Under the pieces are notes generated by a model. The model searched no databases. It saw nothing but the letters and a program-made list of their open reading frames with translations, and had not been told where the DNA came from. Of a stretch of DNA of 64,000 bases, positions 8,370-16,508 are shown piece after piece. The stretch comes from Acinetobacter sp. TR3 (GTDB taxonomy: Bacteria; Pseudomonadota; Gammaproteobacteria; Pseudomonadales; Moraxellaceae). The stretch is from positions 1,426,001-1,490,000 of the forward strand of contig NZ_CP114264.1 of assembly GCF_027105055.1 (NCBI RefSeq). The letters are read 5' to 3'. Position numbers and translations under genes: made by a program. The stretch's first letter is position 1. Each line of letters starts with the position of its first letter.

Positions 8370-9734
8370 TTAATCTGCCGAATATGCAAGTGCATCAGTT
8401 TTTAACTGCGTTTTGGCGTGTGGAAGATTACGGATTAATAAGGCATAATCAATATCGATATCTGCTGAAAGTGGGATTTCCACAATATGTCCAGAACCTT
8501 TGGCATTTTCGATCGGATGACCTTTTAAATCACGCATTTCAGTCAGTGTGAAGACAAGATTACCTTTGGGAGTCATGAGCTCAAGTGTATCGCCAACTAA
8601 AAACCGATTTTTAACTTCGACTTGAACATAGTCTCCATTGCGCTCAATTATCTCACCACAAAACTGTTGATAGTCGAAATGTGATGAACCATCCTCATAA
8701 TTTTGATAATCGCTATGCACATGGCGACGTAAAAATCCTTCTGTGTAACCGCGATTTGCCAGACCTTCAAGTTGATCCATTAGACTTGAGTCAAAAGGTT
8801 GACCTGAGAGCGCATCATCAATTGCTTTACGATAAATTTGAGCTGTTCGAGCACAGTAAAAATAGGATTTTGTTCGTCCTTCAATTTTAAGTGAGGCAAT
8901 TCCCATATGAGTCAAACGATCAACATGTTGAATGGCACGTAAGTCCTTAGAGTTCATGAAATAAGTACCATGTTCATCTTCTTCAGCCGCAAACATTTCT
9001 TCATCATTACGTTGTACTAAAACACTTTGAACTAGGTCATCTTGAACTTTATTGGAACAGCATTGTTTGGATGATTCTATCTGCTGAACAGGAATCACGT
9101 CACCATTGGCATCTTCTTGTGCTTCATGAATTTTATATTCCCAACGACAAGCATTGGTACATGCACCTTGATTAGCATCACGTTTATTCATATATCCAGA
9201 AAGTAGGCATCGACCTGAATATGCCATGCATAATGCGCCGTGTACAAAAACTTCGAGTTCAATTTCTGGTACATTTTTCTGTATTTCTTCAATTTCTTCT
9301 AATGCGAGTTCACGAGAAAGAATGACTCTGCTTAAACCATAGTCTTTCCAGAATTTTACAGTTGCCCAATTAATCGCATTGGCTTGTACCGAAAGGTGGA
9401 TAGGCATGTCAGGAAAATGTTCGCGAACCATCATAATTAAGCCTGGATCCGACATAATTAATGCATCAGGTTGCATCGCAATAATTGGCTCAATGTCACG
9501 AATAAAATTTTTAAGTTTGCTGTTATGTGGCTGAATATTTGCAACAATATAGAATTTTTTGCCTAATGCATGTGCTTCATCAATTCCAATTTTTAAATTT
9601 TCAAGATCAAATTCATTATTACGAACACGGAGACTGTAACGTGGTTGTCCTGCATAAACGGCATCTGAACCATAAGCAAAAGCATAACGCATATTTTTAA
9701 GTGAACCAGCAGGAGAGAGTAATTCAGTAATCAT
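8370..9734 (-). CDS. trhP: tRNA 5-hydroxyuridine synthesis protein TrhP (YegQ, peptidase U32 family)
   Basis: Despite the peptidase U32 name, this family makes 5-hydroxyuridine at wobble position 34 of tRNA. Family motifs are LLSPAGSLKNMRYAFAYG at the start, VHGALCMAYSGRC, a Cys cluster (CTNACRWEY) that can hold an iron-sulfur cluster, and KIEGRTKS in the second half. The sequence follows E. coli YegQ closely. The frame extends to a TTG at 9794, but the ATG at 9734 (MITELLSPAG) fits the family (454 aa). It is co-transcribed with yfhL. An insertion-sequence remnant begins about 145 bp upstream. Confidence 0.94.
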   Translation of the reverse strand: MITELLSPAGSLKNMRYAFAYGSDAVYAGQPRYSLRVRNNEFDLENLKIGIDEAHALGKKFYIVANIQPHNSKLKNFIRDIEPIIAMQPDALIMSDPGLIMMVREHFPDMPIHLSVQANAINWATVKFWKDYGLSRVILSRELALEEIEEIQKNVPEIELEVFVHGALCMAYSGRCLLSGYMNKRDANQGACTNACRWEYKIHEAQEDANGDVIPVQQIESSKQCCSNKVQDDLVQSVLVQRNDEEMFAAEEDEHGTYFMNSKDLRAIQHVDRLTHMGIASLKIEGRTKSYFYCARTAQIYRKAIDDALSGQPFDSSLMDQLEGLANRGYTEGFLRRHVHSDYQNYEDGSSHFDYQQFCGEIIERNGDYVQVEVKNRFLVGDTLELMTPKGNLVFTLTEMRDLKGHPIENAKGSGHIVEIPLSADIDIDYALLIRNLPHAKTQLKTDALAYSAD

Positions 9735-9878
9735 GATGCAAAAGGCATATAAAAAATAGGGAATTATTTTAAAAATATAATGACTCAGATTCAACCTAGT
9801 ATTTTGCTCGGAATTATAGCTGTTTTTCTCTCATATAAAAAATAACTCTAGAATTACTGCAACTTTATAATTTATATT

Positions 9879-10618
9879 GGCTTTGTTGCACAAAGGTTTG
9901 AAAGACAATGCTACCGTAATTGAGCTAAATTCAAGTGACAACTTGGGTATGTGGTCGACCAAATACTGTGAATTTATTCAAAACTGCTACACGTGCATGA
10001 ATCTGATTCACCTGACTAGGAAAACTCCTTGCTGTTAATTTATCACCTAATAATTTGATGCAATGCATTTTGGTTTCCACTAAACTTCGATGATGATAAC
10101 CAGACCATTTTTTTCCAAAGAGACCTACCTAGCTGTTTGACTGTTGTTAATAATTCATTCCTCTCTAAAGATCTCAATTTCTTATCTTTCCAAGGCTTTA
10201 CATTCTTCCTAGGTTGAATGACTGCATGTGCATCTCGATCTAAAATGACTTGTCTGCAGTGCATTGTGTCATAAGCACCTATCGCTGGGATATGGTTTTC
10301 TCATGGGGGAGAATTTAACAAATTATTTTTCCAATTGCCAAAAAAGAATGAAATTAATATTGGATAGGTTCTTACGCTTACGTTCGCCTTCACCTAAAAA
10401 TTTTAACCCTGTAGAGTCGACGAGTAGGTGTAACCCATCACGACTTTTCTGATAGCTTATCGCAATATCAATATGCTTTTGTCGTCTACAGAGGGTGAAG
10501 TAATCTGGTGCTGTCCAATTTAAACATTAGTTGTACGGTAGGTTTTAGTCACAGGCTTCTTCATCTAGAAATTATATTGCTGAAGAAGCCTTCAAGAATA
10601 GCTTTGTGCAACAAAGCC
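9879..10618 (-). mobile_element. Decayed IS5-family (IS903-like) insertion sequence
   Basis: Ends are the inverted repeats GGCTTTGTTGCACAAA (9879-9894) and its complement (10603-10618). On the minus strand pieces of an IS903-type transposase can be read in order: a start TYRTTN near 10530, then LNWTAPDY..CRRQKHIDIAI, DSTGLKFLGEGE near 10400, then GAYD..CRQV, AHAVIQPRKN, LVETK-like remains, and RVAVLNKFT near the left end. At least two internal stretches are missing and the DDE core is incomplete, so it cannot transpose by itself. Nine-base flanks do not match. Confidence 0.85.
10282..10371 (-). mobile_element. End fragment of an IS427-type (IS5 family) element inside the IS903-like remnant
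   Basis: These 90 bases are the reverse complement of the left end and first codons of the element at 11181-12866, but without the IS1-family insertion: end GGATAGGTTC at 10362-10371, then AATATTAATTTCA and the region up to the eighth codon of orfA. It is bordered by TTA (10372-10374), the same trinucleotide found beside the other copy. It replaces the missing middle of the IS903-like transposase gene. Confidence 0.85.
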
Positions 10619-10711
10619 TTCTGACAGCAATAAAAATGACTATTAAGATTGAGTTTTAAACTATATCTAAATATTCACTCTATGCTAGGCTTAAGAAAAA
10701 AGAGTAAGCCT

Positions 10712-10873
10712 ATGGATGCCATTGAAATAAAAGATTTCTCAGCTCTGACTGGGTATACAAATGCCATTTTAGAAATCGATGAGTGGCTTGAACACAAACC
10801 TTATTTCTATGTGATTAAGGATCAGTATTTGATTGATGAGGCTATTCGTGTTGAATATATCATTATTCAATAA
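10712..10873 (+). CDS. Small hypothetical protein
   Basis: A short acidic protein (53 aa from this ATG, starting MDAIEIKDFS) with no membrane segment or known motif. The frame is open further upstream (ATG at 10682, TTG at 10649); the ATG at 10712 is chosen because AGAG lies seven bases before it. The IS remnant ends about 90 bp upstream and may have removed its original promoter or 5' end. It precedes the next gene by 24 bp. I do not recognise it. Confidence 0.45.
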   Translation: MDAIEIKDFSALTGYTNAILEIDEWLEHKPYFYVIKDQYLIDEAIRVEYIIIQ

Positions 10874-10897
10874 TTTGGAATTTAGGGGAGCTTATAA

Positions 10898-11173
10898 GTG
10901 AAAAAAAATTTAGTTTTAATATTTTTAATGGTGGTTTGTAATACGGTTTTTGCTGGGGAAATTTACAAATGTACGATAAAAGGTGCTGTCACTTATCAAG
11001 CAAAACCTTGCAGTGGAACAGGAAGTAAGCTAAATATTCCGCAAGCCTATCGTTCAAATACATCTAAGGAAAGTATACAAGAGAAAACGAGTGATGCGAA
11101 AGAATCTGATGCTGCTAAAAAAGCTGGATTGGCGATTGCTCAGGAAGCCTATCAAATGACAAAAAACCGATAG
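10898..11173 (+). CDS. Small exported protein, DUF4124-like
   Basis: 91 residues with a Sec signal peptide (hydrophobic residues 4-18, likely cut after VFAG or nearby), then EIYKC...G.VTYQ..PC, the short motif of DUF4124-type exported proteins, and a polar, Lys/Ser-rich tail. The start is GTG at 10898, supported by GGGGAG seven bases upstream. Its stop lies only 7 bp before the target duplication of the IS427-type element, so its terminator has been displaced. Function unknown; probably periplasmic. Confidence 0.75.
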   Translation: MKKNLVLIFLMVVCNTVFAGEIYKCTIKGAVTYQAKPCSGTGSKLNIPQAYRSNTSKESIQEKTSDAKESDAAKKAGLAIAQEAYQMTKNR

Positions 11174-11203
11174 TTTCTTAGAACCTATCCAATATTAATT
11201 TCA

Positions 11204-12008
11204 GGTGGTGTTTCAAAATGTATGCTGATCATTTTAACATCACTATACAAAACTGTGGTTAATGTAAAAGAATCCAAGATTAAAAGCTTTTACATGATTC
11301 AATACCTTCTTCGAAAAACAGCATGTTCTTCTTACTGCTCGCCTTATGCGGTGTCTTAATTGGCAGTTGTTTCCTTCTATCCCGACTGTATAATATTTCC
11401 CTTCTTGGTCCGGCTTAAAAATTTTGATGAAACTTTCCCAATGATCACTCGATATACAATCATAAGTAATACCCAGTTCTTCTAAACGGTTTTTTAGCCT
11501 TTGTGCTGTATGAGCATCTCTTCCTCCCCATACAAAAGCCACTATTTCTCCGCTACTTCTATCATAGACGTACTGTAGCCAATGCTTATCTTTCTTGTTG
11601 CCTACAAATGTCCAAAATTCATCAACTTCCAAGCATTTATAATGAGTTCTTTGAGGAATTACTTCATGATTTGATTGTGTAAGCGTTTTAAGTATCTTGC
11701 CAATACTAAACCTCGTAATCTTTGCAATATCCCGAATGCCACAACATCGCACAAGCATAAGCAAAATCAATTTGACCGCTTTTGAATGACAGCCTAAATA
11801 CGTCAAATTATGGTCACCCACAAACTGCCTATTACATTCTTTACAACGATAGTTTTGCTTACCATCGTGTTTAATGCCATTCTTCTTTATACTTGTACTC
11901 TGGCATCGAGGACAATGAAGTTCTATTTCGATTTTCACACATTTAAATATAGCTGAATTGTTCCTCGTTGCCTCCTTTTCTTATGAGCATACTTTTTAGA
12001 ACACCACC
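11204..12008 (-). mobile_element. IS1-family insertion sequence with 8-bp target duplication
   Basis: An 805-bp element with imperfect inverted ends (GGTGGTGTT at both tips, extending to a shared TATGCT about 18 bases in). The direct repeat TAATTTCA occurs at 11196-11203 and again at 12009-12016, proving insertion into the IS427-type copy. It carries a single transposase gene on the minus strand. Confidence 0.95.
11243..11938 (-). CDS. IS1-family transposase, single-ORF form
   Basis: 231 residues in one frame, unlike classical IS1, which needs a frameshift between InsA and InsB. The N-terminus has a zinc finger (CPRCQST...YRCKECNRQF), then a helix-turn-helix region, then the DDE nuclease: LEVDEFW, ISSDHW and the glutamate in VGIEGNN, followed by LRHRIRRAVRRTCCFSK, the typical IS1 C-terminal signature. 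The ORF is intact, so the element may be active. Confidence 0.93.
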   Translation of the reverse strand: MKIEIELHCPRCQSTSIKKNGIKHDGKQNYRCKECNRQFVGDHNLTYLGCHSKAVKLILLMLVRCCGIRDIAKITRFSIGKILKTLTQSNHEVIPQRTHYKCLEVDEFWTFVGNKKDKHWLQYVYDRSSGEIVAFVWGGRDAHTAQRLKNRLEELGITYDCISSDHWESFIKIFKPDQEGKYYTVGIEGNNCQLRHRIRRAVRRTCCFSKKVLNHVKAFNLGFFYINHSFV

Positions 12009-12060
12009 TAATTTCATTCTTTTTTGGCAATTGGAAAAATAATTTGTTAAATTCTCCCCC

Positions 12061-12393
12061 ATGAGAAAACCATATCCCAGCGACATTAGTCGAGAAGCCT
12101 TTAAAGAAATTAAACCGTTACTATTGAGCGGAAGAAAACAAACACGTCCAAGAGTCGTTGATGTCTATGAAGTGTTTTGCGCCTTGCTCTATATTCTAAA
12201 AAGTGGATGTCAATGGAGTATGCTTCCTCGAGACTTTCCACCTAAAAGCACTGTGCATTATTACTTCTCAATTTGGAATAGAAAACCATCAGAAACTGAA
12301 CCTAGCATACTTGAGCAAGCTTTAAAAAAATGTGGTTGGCGAGGCCCGTATCAACAATGGACGGAAAGAACAAACGAGCTTTATCATCATTGA
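12061..12393 (+). CDS. IS427-type transposase, first frame (orfA)
   Basis: The N-terminal half of an IS5-family transposase, with the DUF4096-like helical domain (YPSDISREAF, QWSMLPRDFPP, VHYYFSIW). It starts at ATG 12061 and overlaps the second frame by 62 bases. An A7 run at 12324-12330 lies where the frames must be joined; the second frame is +1 relative to this one, so slippage on the A run is the likely way to make the fused enzyme. Confidence 0.9.
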   Translation: MRKPYPSDISREAFKEIKPLLLSGRKQTRPRVVDVYEVFCALLYILKSGCQWSMLPRDFPPKSTVHYYFSIWNRKPSETEPSILEQALKKCGWRGPYQQWTERTNELYHH

Positions 12394-12862
12394 TTCACAA
12401 AGTGTAAAAAACACAGATACCGCACGTAATAAAGGCTATGACGCTGGTAAAAGAGTTTCAGGGATTAAAAGACATATCATTGTTGATACTCAAGGTCTGC
12501 CTCATGGAATATTTATTACGACAGCAGATAAAACAGATCGTCAAGGTGCATTAGATGCCATAACTTTACATAGAGACACCTTACAAAATGTAGAGGTTGT
12601 ACTTGTTGATGGTGGTTATACAGGCGAACCCTTTTCTTTGGCTGTTAATGATTTAATCAGAGCGCGAGTTGAAGTTGCTAAACGAAGTGAATTACATAAA
12701 TTTGCAGTCATACCACAACGCTGGGTTGTGGAAAGATCATTTGCTTGGTTAGAAAAATGTAGAAGGCTTTGGAAAAACTGTGAAAAGCACCTAAATACGA
12801 GCCTTCAGTTCATTAATTTAGCCTTTTTAAGGCTACTTTTGCATAGAAAATATTCTGGATAG
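12332..12862 (+). CDS. IS427-type transposase, second frame (orfB)
   Basis: The catalytic half of the IS5-family transposase. DDE residues are visible in IIDSQSVKNT, LVDGGYTG and ERSFAWLEKCRRL. The frame opens with GTG at 12332, just after the A7 run, but the active enzyme is presumably the orfA-orfB fusion. It ends 4 bp before the right end of the element. Confidence 0.92.
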   Translation: MVGEARINNGRKEQTSFIIIDSQSVKNTDTARNKGYDAGKRVSGIKRHIIVDTQGLPHGIFITTADKTDRQGALDAITLHRDTLQNVEVVLVDGGYTGEPFSLAVNDLIRARVEVAKRSELHKFAVIPQRWVVERSFAWLEKCRRLWKNCEKHLNTSLQFINLAFLRLLLHRKYSG

Positions 12863-12980
12863 GTTCTTATAGGCTCATCTATTATTTATTGTTGATCTGA
12901 GATTGGGGTTTGTGTTTCAAATAATAGACATAATATTTTGATTTATTTGTTATCTTTAAATTTTTGCAAGATTTCAAATT

Positions 12981-13415
12981 ATGAAAAAAATTCTATTTTT
13001 AGCTTTAGCAATTACTTCATTAACAGCCTGTTCTTCAACACCCAGCAAAGATGTTACTCCACCTAAAATTGGTATGGCAAATCCTGCAAGCCAATACTGC
13101 GTTGAACAAGGAGGCCAGCTTGAGATTCGTAATGAGGCAAATGGTCAGGCTGGATATTGTAAATTACCTAATGGGCAAGTGATTGAGGAATGGGTATTTT
13201 TCCATGCAAATCAAAGTAAATGTGTTGCTGATGAAGCACAAAAACTTGTAGGGCAGACTGGTTTAACCGAACAGCAAATTAAGCAAAAAACCAAGTCCGA
13301 AATTGTGCGTAGTGTAGGACCAAATCAGCCAGTAACGATGGATTACCGTGAAAATCGAGTGACGGTAACGATTGATCCGCAATCTAAAAAAATTCTTAGC
13401 GCAAATTGTGGTTAA
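12981..13415 (+). CDS. Lipoprotein with DUF333 and I78 inhibitor-like domains
   Basis: 144 residues. The lipobox LTAC (Cys17) follows a short hydrophobic signal. Residues about 34-75 form a DUF333 module (NPASQYCVEQGG...YCKLPNG..IEEW.F), and residues about 80-144 resemble the peptidase inhibitor I78 family (LVGQTGLTEQQIK, then VTMDYRENRVTVTID). It is probably anchored in the outer or inner membrane facing the periplasm and could restrain a protease. It lies just beyond the IS427-type insertion and has its own terminator. Confidence 0.85.
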   Translation: MKKILFLALAITSLTACSSTPSKDVTPPKIGMANPASQYCVEQGGQLEIRNEANGQAGYCKLPNGQVIEEWVFFHANQSKCVADEAQKLVGQTGLTEQQIKQKTKSEIVRSVGPNQPVTMDYRENRVTVTIDPQSKKILSANCG

Positions 13416-13432
13416 TTGATGAAATAAGTTCT

Positions 13433-13470
13433 TGCTTTCAAGTTGGTATCTACCAATTTGAAAGCTTTTC
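13433..13470 (+). terminator. Terminator of the DUF333/I78 lipoprotein gene
   Basis: A 15-bp stem with one mismatch (GCTTTCAAGTTGGTA against TACCAATTTGAAAGC), a 2-base gap, then TTTTC. Confidence 0.75.
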
Positions 13471-13615
13471 TCATCTAAATGCAAGATAGGCCTTGATAAA
13501 TCTACTTTTGTACCCATCAATTATAGTATTGCAGTAATATTCTTCGTTTTGGCTTTGACCAAAAGTATAATCACTGTATTTATTTTCTAATTTTTGAGAT
13601 AGACGAAACTTTGAC

Positions 13616-14176
13616 ATGAATCTACTTCTTATCGTAGTGTTTGGCGCAATTGCTGAGATATTAGTATGGATCGGCGTGGGCGACCTTGTTGGGAGTATGT
13701 GGTACGTATTCTTTTGGTTTGTTATAACTTTTTTCGTGGGTTTGAATCTCGTTCGTTCTAGTACATCTAATATCATGCCGCAATTGCAACAAATGCAGAT
13801 GACAGGCCAACTAGGAGCTGATCCTGCTGTTACTAAGAAATTAGCAATTGCAATGTCGGGTTTCTTATTAATGATTCCTGGTTTAATTTCTGATGTATTG
13901 GCTGTATTGGTTTTAATTCCTGCAGTTCAAACAGCGTTTAGAAATATGTTGATGAAAGCGATGGCAAAACGTCAGCAAGCGATGATGAATCAAATGATGG
14001 GCGGTATGGGTGGTGATGCCACAGGTCAGAATCCATTTGCTGATCTTATGCGTCAAATGCAAGATATGCAAAACCAACAAGGTGGTGGTCAATATCGTGA
14101 CTCAACCATTATTGATGGCGAAGCGAGAGAAGTTCAACCTGATCAAAAGAAAATTGAATTCAAAGATGTCAATTAG
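13616..14176 (+). CDS. fxsA: FxsA family membrane protein
   Basis: 186 residues with hydrophobic helices at about 1-20 and 25-45 and a hairpin at about 80-110 (MSGFLLMIPGLISDVLAVLVLIP, the family hallmark GFLL.IPG..SD). The tail is rich in Met, Gln and Gly (repeated MMN and GGM stretches). FxsA in E. coli affects phage T7 exclusion by F; the native role is unknown. It is a single-gene unit with a terminator behind it. Confidence 0.92.
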   Translation: MNLLLIVVFGAIAEILVWIGVGDLVGSMWYVFFWFVITFFVGLNLVRSSTSNIMPQLQQMQMTGQLGADPAVTKKLAIAMSGFLLMIPGLISDVLAVLVLIPAVQTAFRNMLMKAMAKRQQAMMNQMMGGMGGDATGQNPFADLMRQMQDMQNQQGGGQYRDSTIIDGEAREVQPDQKKIEFKDVN

Positions 14177-14190
14177 TCATTGATACGCTT

Positions 14191-14223
14191 AAAAAGCACA
14201 TCCTAGTAGGTGTGCTTTTTTTT
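14191..14223 (+). terminator. Terminator after fxsA
   Basis: AAAAAGCACA / TGTGCTTTTTTTT hairpin enclosing TCCTAGTAGG-type loop bases, followed by a T run. Confidence 0.82.
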
Positions 14224-14404
14224 ATGTTTCATTTTTAGCACTTTGCTCTTGTTTAGATTCTGTTTTGTCTAGTGTTTGTTGTTCTTTGCTTTGAGGTTTA
14301 TAGTGGGTAGAAGGGAGATTTGTTATTTCATTTTCAGATTGTTTATATGAACGACTTCGATTAGCACGTTCACGAAATCCACCTTTATTAATCAATTGAG
14401 TCAT
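14222..14404 (-). CDS. Possible small hydrophilic protein
   Basis: 60 codons from ATG 14404 (starts MTQLINKGGF), very polar and rich in Ser, Lys, Glu and Gln, and probably disordered. No ribosome site is visible and I know no homologue. Its stop lies inside the fxsA terminator. The conserved-looking opening (INKGGFRERANRSRSYK) is the only argument that it is real. Confidence 0.35.
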   Translation of the reverse strand: MTQLINKGGFRERANRSRSYKQSENEITNLPSTHYKPQSKEQQTLDKTESKQEQSAKNET

Positions 14405-14651
14405 AATTATGTCATCTATGATTTGAAAAGATATATTTTAACAAATTATGTGAAAGATCAAAATAATACTGAGCGTTAGTTGAATCTAGCTTTGTATATC
14501 TCCTTTACAATGTATCTAAGAGAATTGTTAATTTGAATGAATTGTTTTTAAAACTAGATTGAATTCTCATTTTTTTTCTCATAGGATAAAAGTGCAACGA
14601 AAGAAATTGTTGTAAAAAGAAAATAAAAAATAGTAAGTGGAAGGAGGAATG

Positions 14652-14906
14652 ATGTTATATCAATATCATTGCGCATGTTGTGACAAGGTAGTCGCTTCAA
14701 CAGATAAGGAATGCCCTTATTGTGGTTCTCAGCATATTAGAAGTCCTTATGGTTTATGGATGTTCTGTGTGGCTGCGTGTTTTGTAGTTGTACTTGTAAT
14801 TAAGATGGTACATGTATATTCATTAAATCATGAGGAAGATCAACCAACTCAGACAAGTTCTTTATTTGAAATTTTTAAACAAGACAGTGCTGAATTTAAT
14901 AAATAA
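14652..14906 (+). CDS. Small zinc-ribbon membrane protein
   Basis: 84 residues. A zinc-ribbon with two CxxC pairs (CACC and CPYC) at residues about 7-30 is followed by one membrane helix (MFCVAACFVVVLVIKMV) and a short acidic tail. The frame opens with GTG 14637, but AAGGAGG at 14641-14647 points to ATG 14652. The zinc domain would lie in the cytosol. Function unknown. It shares a bidirectional terminator with metK. Confidence 0.8.
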   Translation: MLYQYHCACCDKVVASTDKECPYCGSQHIRSPYGLWMFCVAACFVVVLVIKMVHVYSLNHEEDQPTQTSSLFEIFKQDSAEFNK

Positions 14907-14914
14907 TAACAAAT

Positions 14915-14944
14915 AAAAAAGTTCGCAATGTGCGAACTTTTTTA
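14915..14944. terminator. Bidirectional terminator between the zinc-ribbon gene and metK
   Basis: AAAAAAGTTCGCA / TGCGAACTTTTTT with a 2-base loop, between converging genes. Confidence 0.9.
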
Positions 14945-14956
14945 TGAGCGATAAAC

Positions 14957-16123
14957 TTATAGTCCCGCAGCATCTTTTAGGATTTCAACTTTATCGGTTT
15001 TTTCCCATGTAAATGCAGAATCAGAACCTTCACGACCAAAGTGACCATAAGCAGCAGTCTGCTTATACATCGGTTGAATCAGATTCAACATACGGGTAAT
15101 GCCGTATGGGCGTAAATCGAAGTGTTCACGAACAAGTTGAATAATCAACTCATCAGATACTTTGCCTGTGTTGAATGTATTAATCGAAATCGAAGTTGGC
15201 TCAGCAACACCAATTGCATAACTGACTTGGATTTCACATTTGTCTGCTAAGCCAGCTGCAACAATATTTTTTGCCACATAACGACCAGCGTACGCTGCTG
15301 AACGGTCAACTTTCGATGGATCTTTACCAGAGAAAGCACCACCACCGTGACGTGCCATACCACCATATGTATCTACGATGATTTTACGACCAGTTAAACC
15401 ACAATCACCCACAGGTCCACCAATTACAAACATACCTGTTGGGTTGATGTGGAATTTAGTGCCCGCATGGAACATTTCGGCAGGAATAATCGGTTTTACG
15501 ATTTCTTCAATGATTGCTTCTTTTAGCTGAGATTGAGAAATTTCAGGATCATGCTGAGTTGATAAAACAACTGCATCTAGACGAACTGGCATACCATTTT
15601 CATAAGCAAATGTTACTTGGCTTTTTGCATCAGGGCGCAACCAAGGTAAAGCACCTGAACGGCGTAATTCTGCTTGACGTTCCATTAAGCGATGCGCATA
15701 AGAAATAGGAGCAGGCATAAGAACATCGGTTTCACGGCTTGCATAACCGAACATTAAGCCTTGGTCGCCAGCACCTTGATCTTCAGGCTTTTGGCGATCA
15801 ACACCTTGAGCAATCTCTGGAGATTGTTTACCGATCATATTGATGACGGCACAAGTTGATCCGTCGAAACCTAAATCAGAGTGATGGTAGCCAATACCAT
15901 TTACGGTTTGACGCACAATTGCTTCAAAGTCGACATTTGCTGTCGTTGTAATTTCACCAGCAAGAACAACCGCACCTGTTTTTACTAATGTTTCACAAGC
16001 GACTCGCGCATACGGGTCTTCTTTTAGGATTGCATCTAAAATAGCATCACTAATTTGGTCAGCCATTTTGTCTGGATGACCTTCGCTTACAGATTCTGAA
16101 GTAAAAACAGCATACTCGCGCAT
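14957..16123 (-). CDS. metK: S-adenosylmethionine synthetase
   Basis: 388 residues, full length for MetK, which makes S-adenosylmethionine from methionine and ATP in the cytosol. Signatures are SEGHPDK near the N-terminus (catalytic His), [12 protein letters not shown], and [16 protein letters not shown]. It starts at ATG 16123 ([10 protein letters not shown]). It stands alone, diverging from tkt across a 385-bp gap; no SAM riboswitch was recognised there. Confidence 0.98.
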   Translation of the reverse strand: MREYAVFTSESVSEGHPDKMADQISDAILDAILKEDPYARVACETLVKTGAVVLAGEITTTANVDFEAIVRQTVNGIGYHHSDLGFDGSTCAVINMIGKQSPEIAQGVDRQKPEDQGAGDQGLMFGYASRETDVLMPAPISYAHRLMERQAELRRSGALPWLRPDAKSQVTFAYENGMPVRLDAVVLSTQHDPEISQSQLKEAIIEEIVKPIIPAEMFHAGTKFHINPTGMFVIGGPVGDCGLTGRKIIVDTYGGMARHGGGAFSGKDPSKVDRSAAYAGRYVAKNIVAAGLADKCEIQVSYAIGVAEPTSISINTFNTGKVSDELIIQLVREHFDLRPYGITRMLNLIQPMYKQTAAYGHFGREGSDSAFTWEKTDKVEILKDAAGL

Positions 16124-16508
16124 GAACGTCCTATCATGGTTATTTTCAAAAAGACAGAGTATGTTACATCGACTTGGCGGATAGGACTAGCATAAGCTGA
16201 CTAAAATGCATGAATTTATTTCATTTTCATTATGTTTTTATTGATATGTGTATCAGTAAAACTAATATTAATGCTTTAATTAATAAAGTTTTTCTGAATT
16301 GTAAATTTTTATATTGGAGTGAATGCATTTTAGTGGTTGTTTAGATGGTGAGCATTTATATAAAGAATTGTATTTGAATGATCAAAATATAAGAAATATC
16401 GTGTATTAGGCTTTACCCCATGTGTTTTTTTTAAGACAATAGACGCAGTTTTTGAAAGATGATTTCTCATCTTCTCTCATCTTATTTGATTTAATCGGAT
16501 TCTGACTT
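16124..16508. other. Divergent intergenic region metK / tkt
   Basis: 385 bp, AT-rich, without a credible ORF or strong hairpin. It must hold the promoters of both genes, but no confident -35/-10 pair can be assigned by eye. Confidence 0.6.

Larger units (their letters stand above)
11181..12866 (+). mobile_element. IS427-type (IS5 family) insertion sequence, interrupted by an IS1-family element
   Basis: Ends are GAACCTATCC (11181-11190) and GGATAGGTTC (12857-12866), flanked by the direct repeat TTA (11178-11180 and 12867-12869). Removing the nested IS1-family copy and its duplicated 8 bp leaves about 873 bp, a normal length for the group. The two transposase frames lie in the right part. The transposase genes are intact, but the IS1-family insertion separates them from the left end, so the promoter distance is altered. 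Confidence 0.9.

Noticed and set aside
10282..12866. Composite transposon carrying the two small genes between IS427-type ends
   Set aside because: The left copy is only a 90-bp end fragment without transposase genes, and no outer target duplication was found.
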